Of a DNA stretch of 64,000 bases, positions 22,720 to 33,444 are shown one piece after another. This DNA is from Triangularia verruculosa. Its lineage: Eukaryota > Ascomycota > Sordariomycetes > Sordariales > Podosporaceae. The notes below the pieces were generated by a model. The model did not search any database. It saw only the letters and a program-made list of their open reading frames with translations, and had not been told where the DNA came from. Each line of letters begins with the position of its first letter. Within the stretch, counting starts at the first letter, position 1. The DNA lies in assembly GCA_033296885.1 (NCBI GenBank), contig MU863923.1, forward strand, positions 1-64,000, read 5' to 3'. The position numbers and the translations under genes are program-made.

Positions 22720-23892
22720 CTAGTCTTCTTGCTCGACTGGTTCAGCAGCAATACGGCGCCGGCCCCAGCCCTTTCCCCAGCCACCCCCTCCCCCGCCCCC
22801 GCCCCCGCCCCCTTTTCCTTTCCCCCAAGGCGGGCCTCCACCACCGCCACCACCTCCCCATGGAGGAGTGACTTGTGTGGCAGTGGGTGTTGGACGAACC
22901 GTGACGGTCACGGTCACGATAGTCGGAGACGGAGTTGTTGGTCTTGGCGGAATCTGAGACACCCGAGTTGTAATGAAGACGTATGTTGTCTGTGGGCCAG
23001 CTGGCGTGGTTGATGAGGTCGAGGAAGATGCTCTGGTTGTGGATGAGGAAGCTGTACTGGAAATGACCACGACAGACGTGGATGTAGTCGACGGGCGCGG
23101 AAGAACGACAACCGACGTTGACACGACCGCGGTGCTTAAAGTAGAACTGGCGCTCGCACTTATACTGGGACTGGCAACGGCGCTGGAAGTGGCTGCGGGT
23201 GAATTCTCCAGGTCGTAGGCCACTGCGTCAAACACACCCTTAGGGATCTTGGCCTGAGTAAAGTCGTGGGACCACGCGCCCCGCCCGTCGTGAATGCCAA
23301 ACGAACTGGTGTTGCTTGTGGCTGTGTTAACACCACGGGTGTTCTTGGCCCAGGCAAGCGTGTTGACGCCATTGGGGTCTAAGGAACCACCTGCCCATTC
23401 ACTGCAGCCTCGACATAACACGTCAAGCTGCCAGTGAGTTTCGTTGGTCTTGGTGGATGGTAGAACGGTGTACGTTGCGCCAGCGTATGCGCCAGGTACG
23501 TTTCTCCCGCTGAGTCCTCCGTGTTAGTACAAGGCTGATGGCGTTATCAGGTATCTCGAGGGTACTTACGTGCTCCAACGAGAGGATACTGCTGCAGTGT
23601 CACCATTCGGCCATGCGACCGTCAGGGGATTTGTTGCCATCTTCCCGCCCCAGGCGATACCAGCCCAACCGGCCTTTGATACTGGTGCTACGATCTGCAA
23701 GAGGACATCGAAAGGCGCAGCAGCGACGTCTGGGATGGCGATTCGATAAATGACATCGTGGGTTGGCACCTGGAATTCCGAGAAGCAGATCTCGGTGTTA
23801 CCTGGGCAATATTTGGTTGTGGTCTGCCTCCTGGTATTGGAGGCAGATGCCACGGCGCCGAGGGCGAGAAAAGCAGCCTGCTTCAGCCCCAT
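22720..23892 (-). CDS. Secreted cellobiose-dehydrogenase-type cytochrome protein with Gly-rich tail
   Basis: There are two minus-strand exons, 23892-23570 and 23509-22720, giving about 370 aa. The 60-nt intron gtaagt...tcag joins SRWST|GRNVPG. A signal peptide covers residues 1-18. Residues 25-205 match the b-type cytochrome domain of cellobiose dehydrogenase. Met85 in AWGGKMATNP and His181 in FGIHDGRGAW are the likely heme ligands, by analogy with the known Met/His pair. There is no FAD dehydrogenase part. A Ser/Thr/Val linker follows, then PPWGGGG-type repeats and a basic end. Stand-alone cytochromes of this type are thought to pass electrons, for example to LPMOs. A paralogue lies at 40732-41504. 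Confidence 0.85.
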
Positions 23893-24745
23893 ATTTCCCC
23901 TTGTGTCGAGAGATGCTGAAGAGATCACCAGAACTCTACCGAGCTCGGGGCCCGTCTCTTTATATCTGCCAACACGCCCATCGCTACACCGTGAGCCCGG
24001 GTCTTCAATTTGTTGATATCAGGCCAGGAGTCCGCCATCCATGAACGTGGAGACCAACGATGGTGCCCAATCTCAGATCGGTGAATCATTGTCACAGTCA
24101 ACAACGCATATTTAGGTCGCTTGTGCAGCTTCTGGGGAAGTCCGAATATGTGGTTCAGTGAAAGACGGCAGGTTCGCTGACCTTAATTTGCGGGTAAAGG
24201 CGTTTCGGGCAAAGCAGCGCAGTACATCCCTTGCAACCATAGAAGCACTCGGGCCGACGCGGAAATCCGACCATCTGGACCCGCAGATTGCGTTGTCGCT
24301 ATCAAGCTGGTGATTCTGCCCAGACTGAATGACCAGGCCCTGAACGTTGGCCTCTTCTGGCAGAGGTGTGAATGTGGCGAGATGTGGCGTTGTCATTGCC
24401 GGCTCGTCGGCCCGTCAGTCCCTTTGTATGTGCTTTGTTTCACTTGGCCATCTAGACATACACAATGGCTTTGTTTGTTTCACTATTGGGCAGTTGACAA
24501 TACCTTCGGCCAGACATAAAGAAAGAAACGTACTCTTAGAGAATGCGGAACAGTCTGGAAGACCCATGTGCTAGCAACACGGTACCTATTAAAGAAGACG
24601 AAGCCTGTGATGTTGAATTTCGCCCAGCAAGCAACCTGTCAAGAATTGCAAAGGCCACACCGTCAAGATACCGGATATCTTTTGGTGGCTTGTACATTAC
24701 ATTGCTCGGGCGTCTTTCCGTTCTTACATTCACTCTTCTGCAAAC
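23893..24745. promoter_or_regulatory. Divergent intergenic region, cytochrome and disordered-protein genes
   Basis: Genes on either side point away from each other. No supported coding frame or RNA is visible. Control elements for both should lie here, but I recognise none with confidence. Confidence 0.4.
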
Positions 24746-25294
24746 ATGGCTCCATCCAGAAAATCGAGCCAACACACCAGCAGCATCGTGCCCAGCGAGC
24801 CAATCCTCGGCCCATTCTCGGGTGACTGGGAGGATATCAAGCCTCCTCCTCGGCCAGCAAGGGCCCAGTCACCAACTAAAGAGGTCCTTCCCAAATCTCT
24901 ACACGAAATGAGTGCTCTCTATGTTGATCTTCTGACCAACAGCAAAGATGATGAACGGATTCGACCAACTCGGGTTCCTCCAATTCAAACTGTCGAAAGG
25001 CAGCCACAAGTAGTTCACCACAGAGCTCCCGGCCAATCTCAGGGGAAGGTTGCACATGCCTCTCTTCACCATCCACTTTCCTTTGCCTCGCGCATTGCAA
25101 GGGGCGAAGGCACTGGCACTGCTTCTACTTCAGACACTATCCCAAAACCTGCTTCCACGTCTGTTCCGAATCCGAAGCGAGTTCCTGAGACTCAGCCTGC
25201 CCGCCAAATCCCTACTCTTAGAAGGATGGCGACGAGGGATAATCTTAGCCGTGAGTACAAACAACAGGACAAGGGGAAGATGCCTGAGGCGTGA
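24746..25294 (+). CDS. Hypothetical disordered protein
   Basis: A frame of 182 aa, family not recognised, rich in Pro, Ser, Arg and Gln. The only segment that looks helical is KSLHEMSALYVDLLTNS (about residues 50-66). Strong intron signals follow near the end: donors at 25251 (gtgagt) and 25291 (gtgagc), branch TACTAAC near 25311 and acceptor tttgcag at 25333. With the second donor the protein would end KMPEAFASFKKIQ. With the first it would continue in another frame for about 60 codons. I keep the unspliced frame because the choice is open. The 5' end is supported only by the ATG and composition. Confidence 0.55.
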   Translation: MAPSRKSSQHTSSIVPSEPILGPFSGDWEDIKPPPRPARAQSPTKEVLPKSLHEMSALYVDLLTNSKDDERIRPTRVPPIQTVERQPQVVHHRAPGQSQGKVAHASLHHPLSFASRIARGEGTGTASTSDTIPKPASTSVPNPKRVPETQPARQIPTLRRMATRDNLSREYKQQDKGKMPEA

Positions 25295-25762
25295 GCGACA
25301 TTGCTGTTGTATACTAACTCTTTCTGTTTGCAGGTTCGCTTCCTTCAAGAAAATTCAATAATACAAAACTCCAACATACACCCTACCTATTTTCCTTATC
25401 ATCTCTGTCTCCATGCAACGTCTTTCGTGATTTTGTTATTCGCGTGAAAAACATCGGCGTTCCAGGGGTTGAGCTTCATTTACCGTCAGCACCCCAGTCG
25501 AGACTTGTTGCTGGTTGAATTAGTCCCTTTTTACTCTGGTGAAATGCCAACATCCCTTGCGCAGCCAGACTTGGGTCAAAAGCTATGACAGAACAAAGTA
25601 ATAGATTAGGTGTAACAGTGACAGACTCAATTTTCCCAGGACAGAACTTCCTTGGCGGTTTTTTTTATTCTCTAGCATATCAAGTCCAGCTTGACCGGGT
25701 CCAAAACAACCAACCACCCGACTTGAAGACTTCCAATGTTAGGGTATACAACCAAGACCAAC
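25295..25762. other. Gap between converging genes
   Basis: The left half holds the likely 3' exon and UTR of the gene at 24746. The right half is the shared 3' region with the minus-strand gene ending at 25763. Nothing else is seen. Confidence 0.45.
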
Positions 25763-26530
25763 CTACCGCCTCCTCCGAGAGTCCCGGAATCCTCTCCACG
25801 GGTCAAAGCTCATCAACGCTCTCACCCTCCTCAACGTGGGCCGATCCAACACCTCTTCCAACCCATCATAAGCATAACCCTCTGTCTCCGCCGGCATTGG
25901 CCCAGGCGTAGTGCCCCGGCTCTCCCTCCTCACTTCCCTATCCGCCCGTCTCCTATCCCTAGCCCTCTGCTCAGAGCTATCACCGCTACGCACAGCAATG
26001 CTATCCACAAAGAACGCCGGGTTGCCATTCAAGTCCGTGAATTCCTGGTGTCTGGTCTCGATAAATGTCTCCGTCTCCCTCACCCTGTCAGTTACAGACA
26101 CTGATCTTCCTCTGCGATGGCGATGGGATGAGCGGGGGGTGCTGATGTAGGTATCCCGTGTGTCGGTGATGTTTTCATTGCGGTCGAGATATTCTTCCCG
26201 GAGGCGCTCCTCTGTAACTGTATTGCTGCGGCGGGGACGGCGCACATCTTCGCCGCGGGCGTGGGAGCGGCTGCGGCGGTGCCGACTGGGAGGGTTGTGG
26301 TACGGATCAGGGGTGCGGCTGCGGCGTTGGTAGTGGGCGTTGTAACCTTCAACCGAGTGCAGGTCTGTCTCGGGAAAGAAAGACCACGTGGATGATGAGG
26401 GTGGGGGGTTGGAGTTGTAAGTTGAGTGATTGTGCTCTTCAGGAGGTCTCAAGTCTATCTCTAGAGTACTTTCAGACCCGTTTGGGGAGGGCCCGGTTCG
26501 GCGACGGCTGTGATGAATGCAAAGCGCCAT
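25763..26530 (-). CDS. Hypothetical Arg/Ser-rich protein
   Basis: An intronless frame of 255 aa, family not recognised. It is mostly disordered and rich in Arg with several R-S and R-R-S-R-S-H stretches (near residues 70-130). A more ordered part at about 145-185 reads FIETRHQEFTDLNGNPAFFVDS. Another mixed helix lies near the end (LEEVLDRPTLRRVRALMSFDPWRG). RS-rich tracts are frequent in nuclear RNA-processing factors, but they are not diagnostic. It is divergent from the RS-rich gene at 27166. Confidence 0.65.
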   Translation of the reverse strand: MALCIHHSRRRTGPSPNGSESTLEIDLRPPEEHNHSTYNSNPPPSSSTWSFFPETDLHSVEGYNAHYQRRSRTPDPYHNPPSRHRRSRSHARGEDVRRPRRSNTVTEERLREEYLDRNENITDTRDTYISTPRSSHRHRRGRSVSVTDRVRETETFIETRHQEFTDLNGNPAFFVDSIAVRSGDSSEQRARDRRRADREVRRESRGTTPGPMPAETEGYAYDGLEEVLDRPTLRRVRALMSFDPWRGFRDSRRRR

Positions 26531-27165
26531 GGGTGGTTCTGCTTATGAAATCTTTGCAAGTGCAAGCAAAAAATAGTGTATCAAGAGAAACGGGGCTTTG
26601 CAGGAGAGAAATGGTGGCTTTATGGAGTTTTGAAGCGGCCGGGTCACAGGAGACAAGTTCCGTTGGTTGCGGTGGTGAAACAAAGCATTGTCCACGTTCT
26701 TTGAGCGTGGCAACGGAGCTCACCAGAGACGATGCCCAGGTATCAGATTTTCTGAGGCACAAGAGATAAGAATTCTGTCACGGGTACCTGAAACACATCT
26801 CTGGTGAATGATGATGATGTCGCTTATCTGATCTCGCGAGAGGGAGCATCTTCCATCCACTCTCGAGTTTTGTTGTGTTCACACCTCCACTGTCACGCAT
26901 GTGTTCCTGCGTCATGGAACAAGATAGAGCATCCTCACCCTGCTCTGGATACCTGTTGTGCTCACGCCTCAGGTGTCACGCATGCTCCTGCGTCACGAAG
27001 TTTCACTTGTGTACGAGTCCAATTGCTCCTGGGTATTCACTATGCCGTGTGATCTTGCTCTGTGGAAGCTTTCTTCTGGTTTAAATCCAACAAGAGGATC
27101 CTCTGCACCAGACTCTTCCTGGTCCATCACACAACTCAATACCAACCTCCACGACAGCAGCCACA
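26531..27165. promoter_or_regulatory. Divergent region between two Arg/Ser-rich genes
   Basis: It holds an imperfect direct repeat of about 45 bases, at about 26872-26918 and 26954-26998. Both copies share GTTGTG-TCAC-CCTC, TGTCACGCATG and TCCTGCGTCA. No coding frame is supported. Confidence 0.5.
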
Positions 27166-27882
27166 ATGCCAGCTTCCGACATCACCGTCGACATCGACCG
27201 GAGTTCGACTCCCTTTCCGAGGTCTAGGCGTTCGGAGCGGACTCACGAGAAGGTTGAGGACTACAATAGACGCCTCCCGTCGCCCGTGAGATTCTCGGAT
27301 ACATCGCGACCTACCATGACTAGAGGTCGACATTCCAACTCCAGCCCAATCAGAGCTCGCAGTCCCCCCAGGTATCGTTCTCCTGTCAGAACCACCAGCT
27401 CCAGCAGACCCCGCAGCCCGGGTCCTAGCCCTTCCAGATATCGATCCTCTTCCAGAAATCCGAGGTCTACTTCTCGCCTCGGTCGTGCGCCCTCCCCTCG
27501 CTACCGCGAGGTTCGTGAGGTGGAGGAATATCGCAGCAGAACGCGTTACCCTCCCAGCTCTTCCCGCGCCTATGTGGAGGTTGGCAGCACCTATTATCGA
27601 TCCCCCAGCGCAGACAACCGCTACGCCTCGTCCTCAGAGTATGTGAGACGCCCTGTCACTCCTCCCCGTGCTCCAGTTAGCCGCACCAGACCTTCGGAGA
27701 GCTACAGCTCTTCCAGCCGTTATGGCTCCTATGTATCCGGCACCACCACAGAGTATGTCTCGGTTCGCAGCTCTACCCGATCCAAGAGCCGTGATCGCCG
27801 TGGTGATCTCTCCCCTCGCATCATCGAGTCGAGCTACCGGGACTCTGACGCCTATCGTGGGGACTACACCCGTCGTTACTAG
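27166..27882 (+). CDS. Hypothetical RS-rich protein
   Basis: An intronless frame of 238 aa, family not recognised. From residue 40 it is almost entirely built from Arg, Ser, Pro and Tyr, with repeated RSPPRYRSP, SRYRSSSR and PSPRYRE patterns that recall SR-protein tails. There is no RRM, zinc finger or other folded domain. The N-terminal ITVDIDRS may be a short ordered lead. Start context CACAATGCC is good for a fungus. The gene is divergent to the one at 25763-26530, which has a similar composition, but I see no alignable homology between the two. Confidence 0.65.
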   Translation: MPASDITVDIDRSSTPFPRSRRSERTHEKVEDYNRRLPSPVRFSDTSRPTMTRGRHSNSSPIRARSPPRYRSPVRTTSSSRPRSPGPSPSRYRSSSRNPRSTSRLGRAPSPRYREVREVEEYRSRTRYPPSSSRAYVEVGSTYYRSPSADNRYASSSEYVRRPVTPPRAPVSRTRPSESYSSSSRYGSYVSGTTTEYVSVRSSTRSKSRDRRGDLSPRIIESSYRDSDAYRGDYTRRY

Positions 27883-30466
27883 CTGGCCAGCCTCGCCTTT
27901 CCAACCGAAGGCTATCATGCGACACGATAAAGAAATCTGAACGTGAATGGAGGGTTAGTTGGGGATAGCTCTGGGTTTCAGCTGATGCTTCTGGCTTGCA
28001 CTGTTCGCAGGTTCAGGCATCGGGCACTTGGTCTTCGTTTGGCGCAGCAAGGGGCACAGGGTAGGTATTGGGAAGTTAGACGTTTGGGAAAGTAAGACTG
28101 GCTTCCTAGAATAGCATCAAATCAAGAGTGCTTTTGGCTATAACCAGAGGGCTCAATGAACGTGATGGATGCAATGAAGTGCAGTGAAGATGCAACGAAT
28201 GCCCGTCTGACAGAATGTGACTTCCGGCTCGAGCTCTCGAGCTCCATACAGCACCCGTGCGCCATCTGGCAGGAACTGTGACACCTGCTGCCCCAAAATA
28301 TCATCATCGACGATCGATGCCACCGGCACTGCGAAGTCCGGCAACGGTATTCGTGACTCCAGCCTTGTTCGACCCACATGACAGGCCCCCACCATCTAAC
28401 GAAAAACGGGACCGGCTAGGGAGACCGGTCCACTCGACCCGGCAATCTGACGATCATCACTAAAAGCTCCACCACGTGGGGGATCTTTGGCGAACAGGTA
28501 CCAATTGCGGGAGGAAAGTTGATCCAAGCAACATCGATGGTATGAAGTGCAGTCTCGAGTTGCTGACCCTTTTTGACAGACCGCGGAGTCCCTGTGATGG
28601 CCCCCTCCGTCGTCCCTCTTGATCTCGTTCTCCAAAGCCGCTCAAAATATACTTGCTAGCCATAGGCCAAAAAGCGGCTTCGAAGCCTTCCGTCCAAAGA
28701 ACACCAAGTCGGCACTTACTGTTGCTGAAGCGCTGCGTACTCACACAATTCCCCTACCAACTGAGGTAACAGAGCTGAAGTCCAGCACCCCACCAGCAAG
28801 CAATTTGTTGCTAGCGTCTTCTTTTCCATGTGAAAGGCCGGCAGTAGGGCCAGCTCGGTGGATATGCTGAGATGGTTGATCGGGATCGAAACCTGGCCGC
28901 CGGGACACTCCGGCTCTCTGACTCATCCGGTTTCCGGAAGGGGTGCCGGCTTCTCGGCACCGAGTTCCGATAAGGCCACCGACGATGCCTACATACGTGG
29001 AAAAAGTCAGTCATTTCAAAAAGAAGTCAGATCTCGATCCTCTGCAGCATATTGCCTCGGCGTGGCATCGCCTCGTAAGAAAGGAAAGGGTCGTCTCTTA
29101 TTGTCGCGCGGTTCCCAAGGCCAAGTCGTCCCTTATGAGGAGCGTGCGCGGATGAAACTTGCCGAGTGGTGCCAGGTATGCACGATAATTTCTCGAGATG
29201 GTTTTGAGGTCGTCGCAGCGGCAAAACTGGGTGCATGGGAACATGTTGACTAACAATTTTCCAACGGCAATGTCCGGTCACACGTTTTGTGGACCACGTG
29301 GGCCGGTTGCTGGTTCTCGACCACATCCTTACAGTCGACCCATTTACTTCAACACGAACCAAAGTCGACCCAGAATCCACAATCTCTATAGCTCACGCCC
29401 ACTGCCGGGGCGGTGTTTTACAGCTTCACGGCGGCCACAGTTTGTAGTTCTCCCGCGTCTCCTCCACGCACAGCCCTACCAAATAAGAATGTTCCCCCGC
29501 TACCCGCAACACCGGGCGAGGGTTTTTGGCCCTTGTGACTCCCGACGGATGTGTTTCCCGTACGCTTGTTGCGCCAGCCAAGGCCTTCAGGCTTGTGAAT
29601 CGTCGATGCCTCATATCAACATCTCACCATAACAGTCATCAACGAGCCATCAGATCTCACAGGAAGTCGTGATCCCGAGGAGGGAATTTGCCGTGGAAGC
29701 CTTCTGGTGTCACACTGGATGCCTTTGCTCAACGGCGCCGCCTTGGGGCCACGATCACCGGACAGACACTGACCGAGGCTACAGGCAAATCCCGTTGATA
29801 GAACATCCATCTTGCACAGAGGGGTTGCCGGGTAGGAAGGGTGGAGCATCGTGAAAGTTTTGGGATCACCTAACTGCCATGGAATTCTGGACTCCTGGAT
29901 GGCAGAGTTGGGACGAGAAAAGGGTATTCACAAGAAATGTGGCTTTGTTCAAGTTGCAGGCGCAGGGGTCCTGAAGGGGTGCTGCCGAGAAAAGCCCAGG
30001 CCACCCACCGGTGAGGTCCGCACCAATGGTTGTCCCGCTGGCATTGTGGTGCCGAGACATTGCACGTTTTGTGGCTGCGGGTTTTCTCTTTTGGCAGCTG
30101 CCAGTGGCTTCCCCAGTCGATGACAGAGTCTGGACCGCTCTCGTACGACGGTCGAAAAATAATCGTCAGTTTTGGCCATCAAAGCTGCCCCAAGGTGCGA
30201 TTTGTGCCACCATCCACCACCCGTCAACGGCTGTGTTCCCCAGCGCTGCCCAGTGCTGCCCATGGCCGCCCAGCAATGCGCGCCCGAGCGGGGTGCCGAC
30301 CGCGCAGCGAGCTGCCGGGACGAGCGAGGGCATTTCCAGCTCTTAATAAAGCTCGAGCTCCCGTCCCTGAGGCTGGATATCGGACCATCATCATCAACAT
30401 CAACACCAACGTCATTCGTCTGTGCTAGCACTATTCCACAGCAGACCACCACCACACCACCCAACA
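27883..30466. other. Gene-poor 2.6 kb region before the bHLH gene
   Basis: Several frames of 60-145 codons exist on both strands, but none shows a domain, splice structure or codon pattern that would support a gene. The right end (about 29900-30466) is the bHLH promoter and 5' leader, with CACCA-type repeats near 30444-30466. Confidence 0.5.
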
Positions 30467-31643
30467 ATGTCTGGATTAACCATTGACTCGTCGACATCAT
30501 TCGACACATATGCCAACAGCTCCTTTGATGCTGCCCAGCTTGTTAGTGACCTCTTTTCCTTCTGTCTACTTCACGATATTCTTTCCCAGCAGTGAACGGT
30601 GCGGGGCATGGTGTACTAGCTACCCCTGTCCCCTATACACCGGTCCTATCTGCCATAAATACCCCTGTGTAACTACAACATGTCTCGGTCAGGAGAGCTA
30701 ACATCTTCCAAAGCAATCATACTCGGACTTCTCGCCCATCTTTGACAACTTTGAAGACTTTGGCACCGACTTCAACTCGGACTCGGCTGCCTCCCCCATC
30801 TCACCCATCTCACCTGTTCTCTCCTCAAGCTCCTTCAGCTACCCCGCTGCCGATCAGTGGGTTGACTGGGACAGGATCGAGCATTCGCCTGAGCCTGACG
30901 CTTTGTTCAAGACCAACCCCTTTGACGGGTCTATTTTGCCTAGCAACATCACCAACAACTACATTCGCAACCCGTCACTAAGCCCCGCCATCAACCCCAT
31001 GGCCACTGTCATTGGCACCGAAGGCATCGATAGCCAAGCACCCCTCTTCCAAACCCCGCCGATCATGGTTGCTCCTCTGCCCTCTCAACAACCCCAGATG
31101 GCTGCGTCTATGGATGACGCCTCCAAGAGGTACCCCTCCCGCAACCTTAAGCGCAAGACCTCGATCCCCTCCAAGGATGACGAGCCCCTCCCCGCGCCCA
31201 AGCGCTCGTCTTCCCCACCATCAGCCACCCCACGCCGGTCCTCCAAGGATAACACCGCTGCTGGACCCAAGAAGACGGCCCACAACATGATCGAGAAGCG
31301 GTACCGCACCAACCTCAACGACAAGATTTCACAGCTCCGCGACGCCGTCCCGGCACTCCGGATCGTGGCGCAGAGGATGGAGAACCCCGGCGCCTACGAG
31401 GAGAACAGCAATGACGACAGGATGGCGGAGGAGCTCCTTGGCGGACTTTCCCCAGCGGCCAAGCTCAACAAGGCCACCATCTTGGCGAAAGCCACCGAAT
31501 ACATTATGCAACTGGAGCGGAGGAACCTCGGCTTGGAGACGGAGAACAATGCGCTTAGGGGAAGAATGGAAGGTTTGGAGATGCTGTTGATGAGCAGAGG
31601 TGGTCCTCAGGCACAGCAACATCAGCTTCCAGCGTGGAACTAA
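30467..31643 (+). CDS. bHLH transcription factor with SREBP-type basic region
   Basis: There are two exons, 30467-30541 and 30714-31643, giving about 334 aa. The 172-nt intron gttagt...aaag is phase 0 and joins DAAQL|QSYSDF. Residues 20-60 are acidic and aromatic, like an activation region. The bHLH lies at about residues 210-310: HNMIEKRYRTNLNDKISQLR, a loop enlarged by NPGAYEENSNDD, then AAKLNKATILAKATEYIMQL, followed by a short leucine zipper. The Tyr in EKRYR is the mark of SREBP-type factors, which can bind sterol elements as well as E-boxes. No membrane segments follow, so it is not a membrane-held SREBP. The target genes are unknown. Confidence 0.88.
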
Positions 31644-32495
31644 AGCTGTTGTGGTTTGACAGGACAGAACTAAAAAGGGGTTTGGACTGACTGTGAAGGG
31701 AGTGGTGGCTCAACAATTGGCTTGGCTTTTTTGCATTGCGTCTCCGGCGTTTTTCTGTTTCTGGGATATGATACCACATCATTACTGGGTTTTTTGGGAT
31801 CAAGCGGGGAGTTTTTGGAGTTTTTCTTCCAGCGATTTTGACTTCCCTGCGCCCCAACATGATACCCATTTCTTGCTGCCTGTATCATTTGTTTTCCGGT
31901 TGAATTCACAAAAAAAGGATGGATCTTGGATAGTTTTACTTTTTATTTACCGTCACATCAGTCACTGGCTCAGATAATGGCCTGGATACCAAGTTATTGG
32001 AAGTGATGCAGTTCTCACAAAGAAACTGCGGATGAATACAGATATTCTCACCTCTTAGTTCATTTGCCTCCACTTTTGTGGACTTGGCCTGGAATTATGA
32101 CACTGTCACTTTTGCATATTGAACTTGGATTTTTATGAAGAAGAAATGTTTTTTCGTATTTTCTTTTTGAAATTTAAAGAGTGGAAAGAATGATCATCAT
32201 CGCCAACAACGTGAAGCCTCCCCCGAGTACTATCTAATCCAGGAGTGATCTGCTACTGAGGCCTGCAAAAGCATACCATCTCACCTGTGTGACGCCTCCC
32301 CTGGAAATTCAGGAGTAAACTGCTACCGAGGCTGACCGAATCCCAGCCCACCATACCCACTTGTGTTTTTTGTCTTTACTCCAGTATTTTCTCTCTTCCT
32401 GTCTTGACCTACCCGACTTACCTATGCTAAACTCCATCCCCACTCTTCCAGACCTCCCCTATCCTTGATGATAGGAGTCAGCTGCTACTGAGGTC
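31644..32495. other. Spacer with a threefold motif
   Basis: No gene. Two of three copies of an AGGAGT-A-CTGCTAC-GAGG motif lie here (32241-32262 and 32311-32332), and the third overlaps the 3' side at 32473-32493. T-rich tracts at 31730-31930 fit a 3' UTR and terminator region of the bHLH gene. Confidence 0.5.
32241..32493. repeat. Three copies of a 21-base motif
   Basis: Copies start at 32241, 32311 and 32473 and share AGGAGT-N-A-N-CTGCTAC-N-GAGG. In the first two copies GCCTCCCC stands 20-30 bases upstream and GAGGC ends the motif, so each can form a small hairpin. Not explained by any gene. Confidence 0.65.
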
Positions 32496-32762
32496 TTACT
32501 TCTTGGAGGACGAGCCGTAAGAAGTGTAGGAAGAGGAATAGTATCCGCTGCTGGACCTGTGCTCAGTGGCGGAGGAGTTGGGGTTGGAAGGGCCGGAAAA
32601 GGCATTCCGGCGGGAGGAGGTGAGGTCGACTCCGACAATGGCGTTTCGACGGGTGCCCTGGGGTGTGGAGTAGGAGTTGTTTGGGTCGTAGGAGGAAGAG
32701 GAAGAGGAAGAGGAGGAGTTGGAGTTGGAAGAGGAAGAGTTGTTGGAAGAGGAGGAAGACAT
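32496..32762 (-). CDS. Small Ser-rich protein
   Basis: A frame of 88 aa, family not recognised. The first 25 residues are almost all Ser and Asn. Then comes the only non-repetitive part, GTRRNAIVGVDL and SSRRNAFSG, and a Ser/Tyr tail ending YGSSSKK. The frame is open upstream to 32903, but that extension looks like a 5' leader because of its Ile, Thr and His runs from dinucleotide-type repeats, so I start at 32762. It could be a real small stress or wall protein, but only the two short R-R-N-A motifs argue for selection. Confidence 0.5.
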   Translation of the reverse strand: MSSSSSNNSSSSNSNSSSSSSSSSYDPNNSYSTPQGTRRNAIVGVDLTSSRRNAFSGPSNPNSSATEHRSSSGYYSSSYTSYGSSSKK

Positions 32763-33444
32763 GGTCTTGGTTGTTTGGTTGTGTGAGTGGGTTGGGTGGG
32801 GAAAGGTGTTGTGGTTGAGATTGATTGTGTTGATTGTTGGTTGTGAAGTGATGGTGATGGTGAAGATGATGATGATGATGAGAGATGGGGCTTGAAAGTG
32901 CATGGGATGTCAGAGTTAAATAGAGCTTCCGACACAGAGGCACGAGCTGGACACAATACCGCTGTAATTCTTCCAACGCTGATAGGCTATTCAACAATAG
33001 CATTGTCGACCTTTAAAAGAGAGTCGCGTTGTGCAGCTCGACTCTGTCTTTGTCGTCTTCTGCCGATGGGTGGTTGTGGAAGGATCTCTTTGTTAGCAAC
33101 AGAGCGCCAGCGCTTCGACATTGCAGGTGGGCCTTGAAAGCTGCCCCCACCAAAATGAGGGTGTCGGTTCAAGCTCAGGGGCCCTCATGTTGTGCGCTTA
33201 TAATATGAGGGCCACCAGCGAGCTATGCCTCAGATCCTTTGAGGTACCGTACATAGAGCCACTGACCAACTGTTTGAACTATTGCAATCATGTGTCAAGA
33301 TGGCCTGGCTGGTGGTCAGGTGCAAAAACTGAGAGATTCAATTCCAATAAGTTTGCTGTCTTTACCTCATCCGCTTGCACTCCCCGACCGAGCCTACCAA
33401 TAATGGCCAAGGCCTCCTAACGTTGCCACAAATGTGCTAGCACA
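32763..33444. other. Intergenic region between two minus-strand genes
   Basis: It holds the 5' leader of the small Ser-rich gene, with a GATGAT-type microsatellite at about 32850-32880. No further gene is seen. Confidence 0.45.

Noticed and set aside
22729..23218. Forward frames with Val/Asp and Pro/Ala repeats
   Set aside because: Shadows of the Ser/Thr linker and Gly-rich tail of the cytochrome gene.
28153..28395. Minus frame of 80 codons with a mixed, protein-like sequence
   Set aside because: Short, unsupported start, no homologue that I recognise; kept out for lack of evidence.
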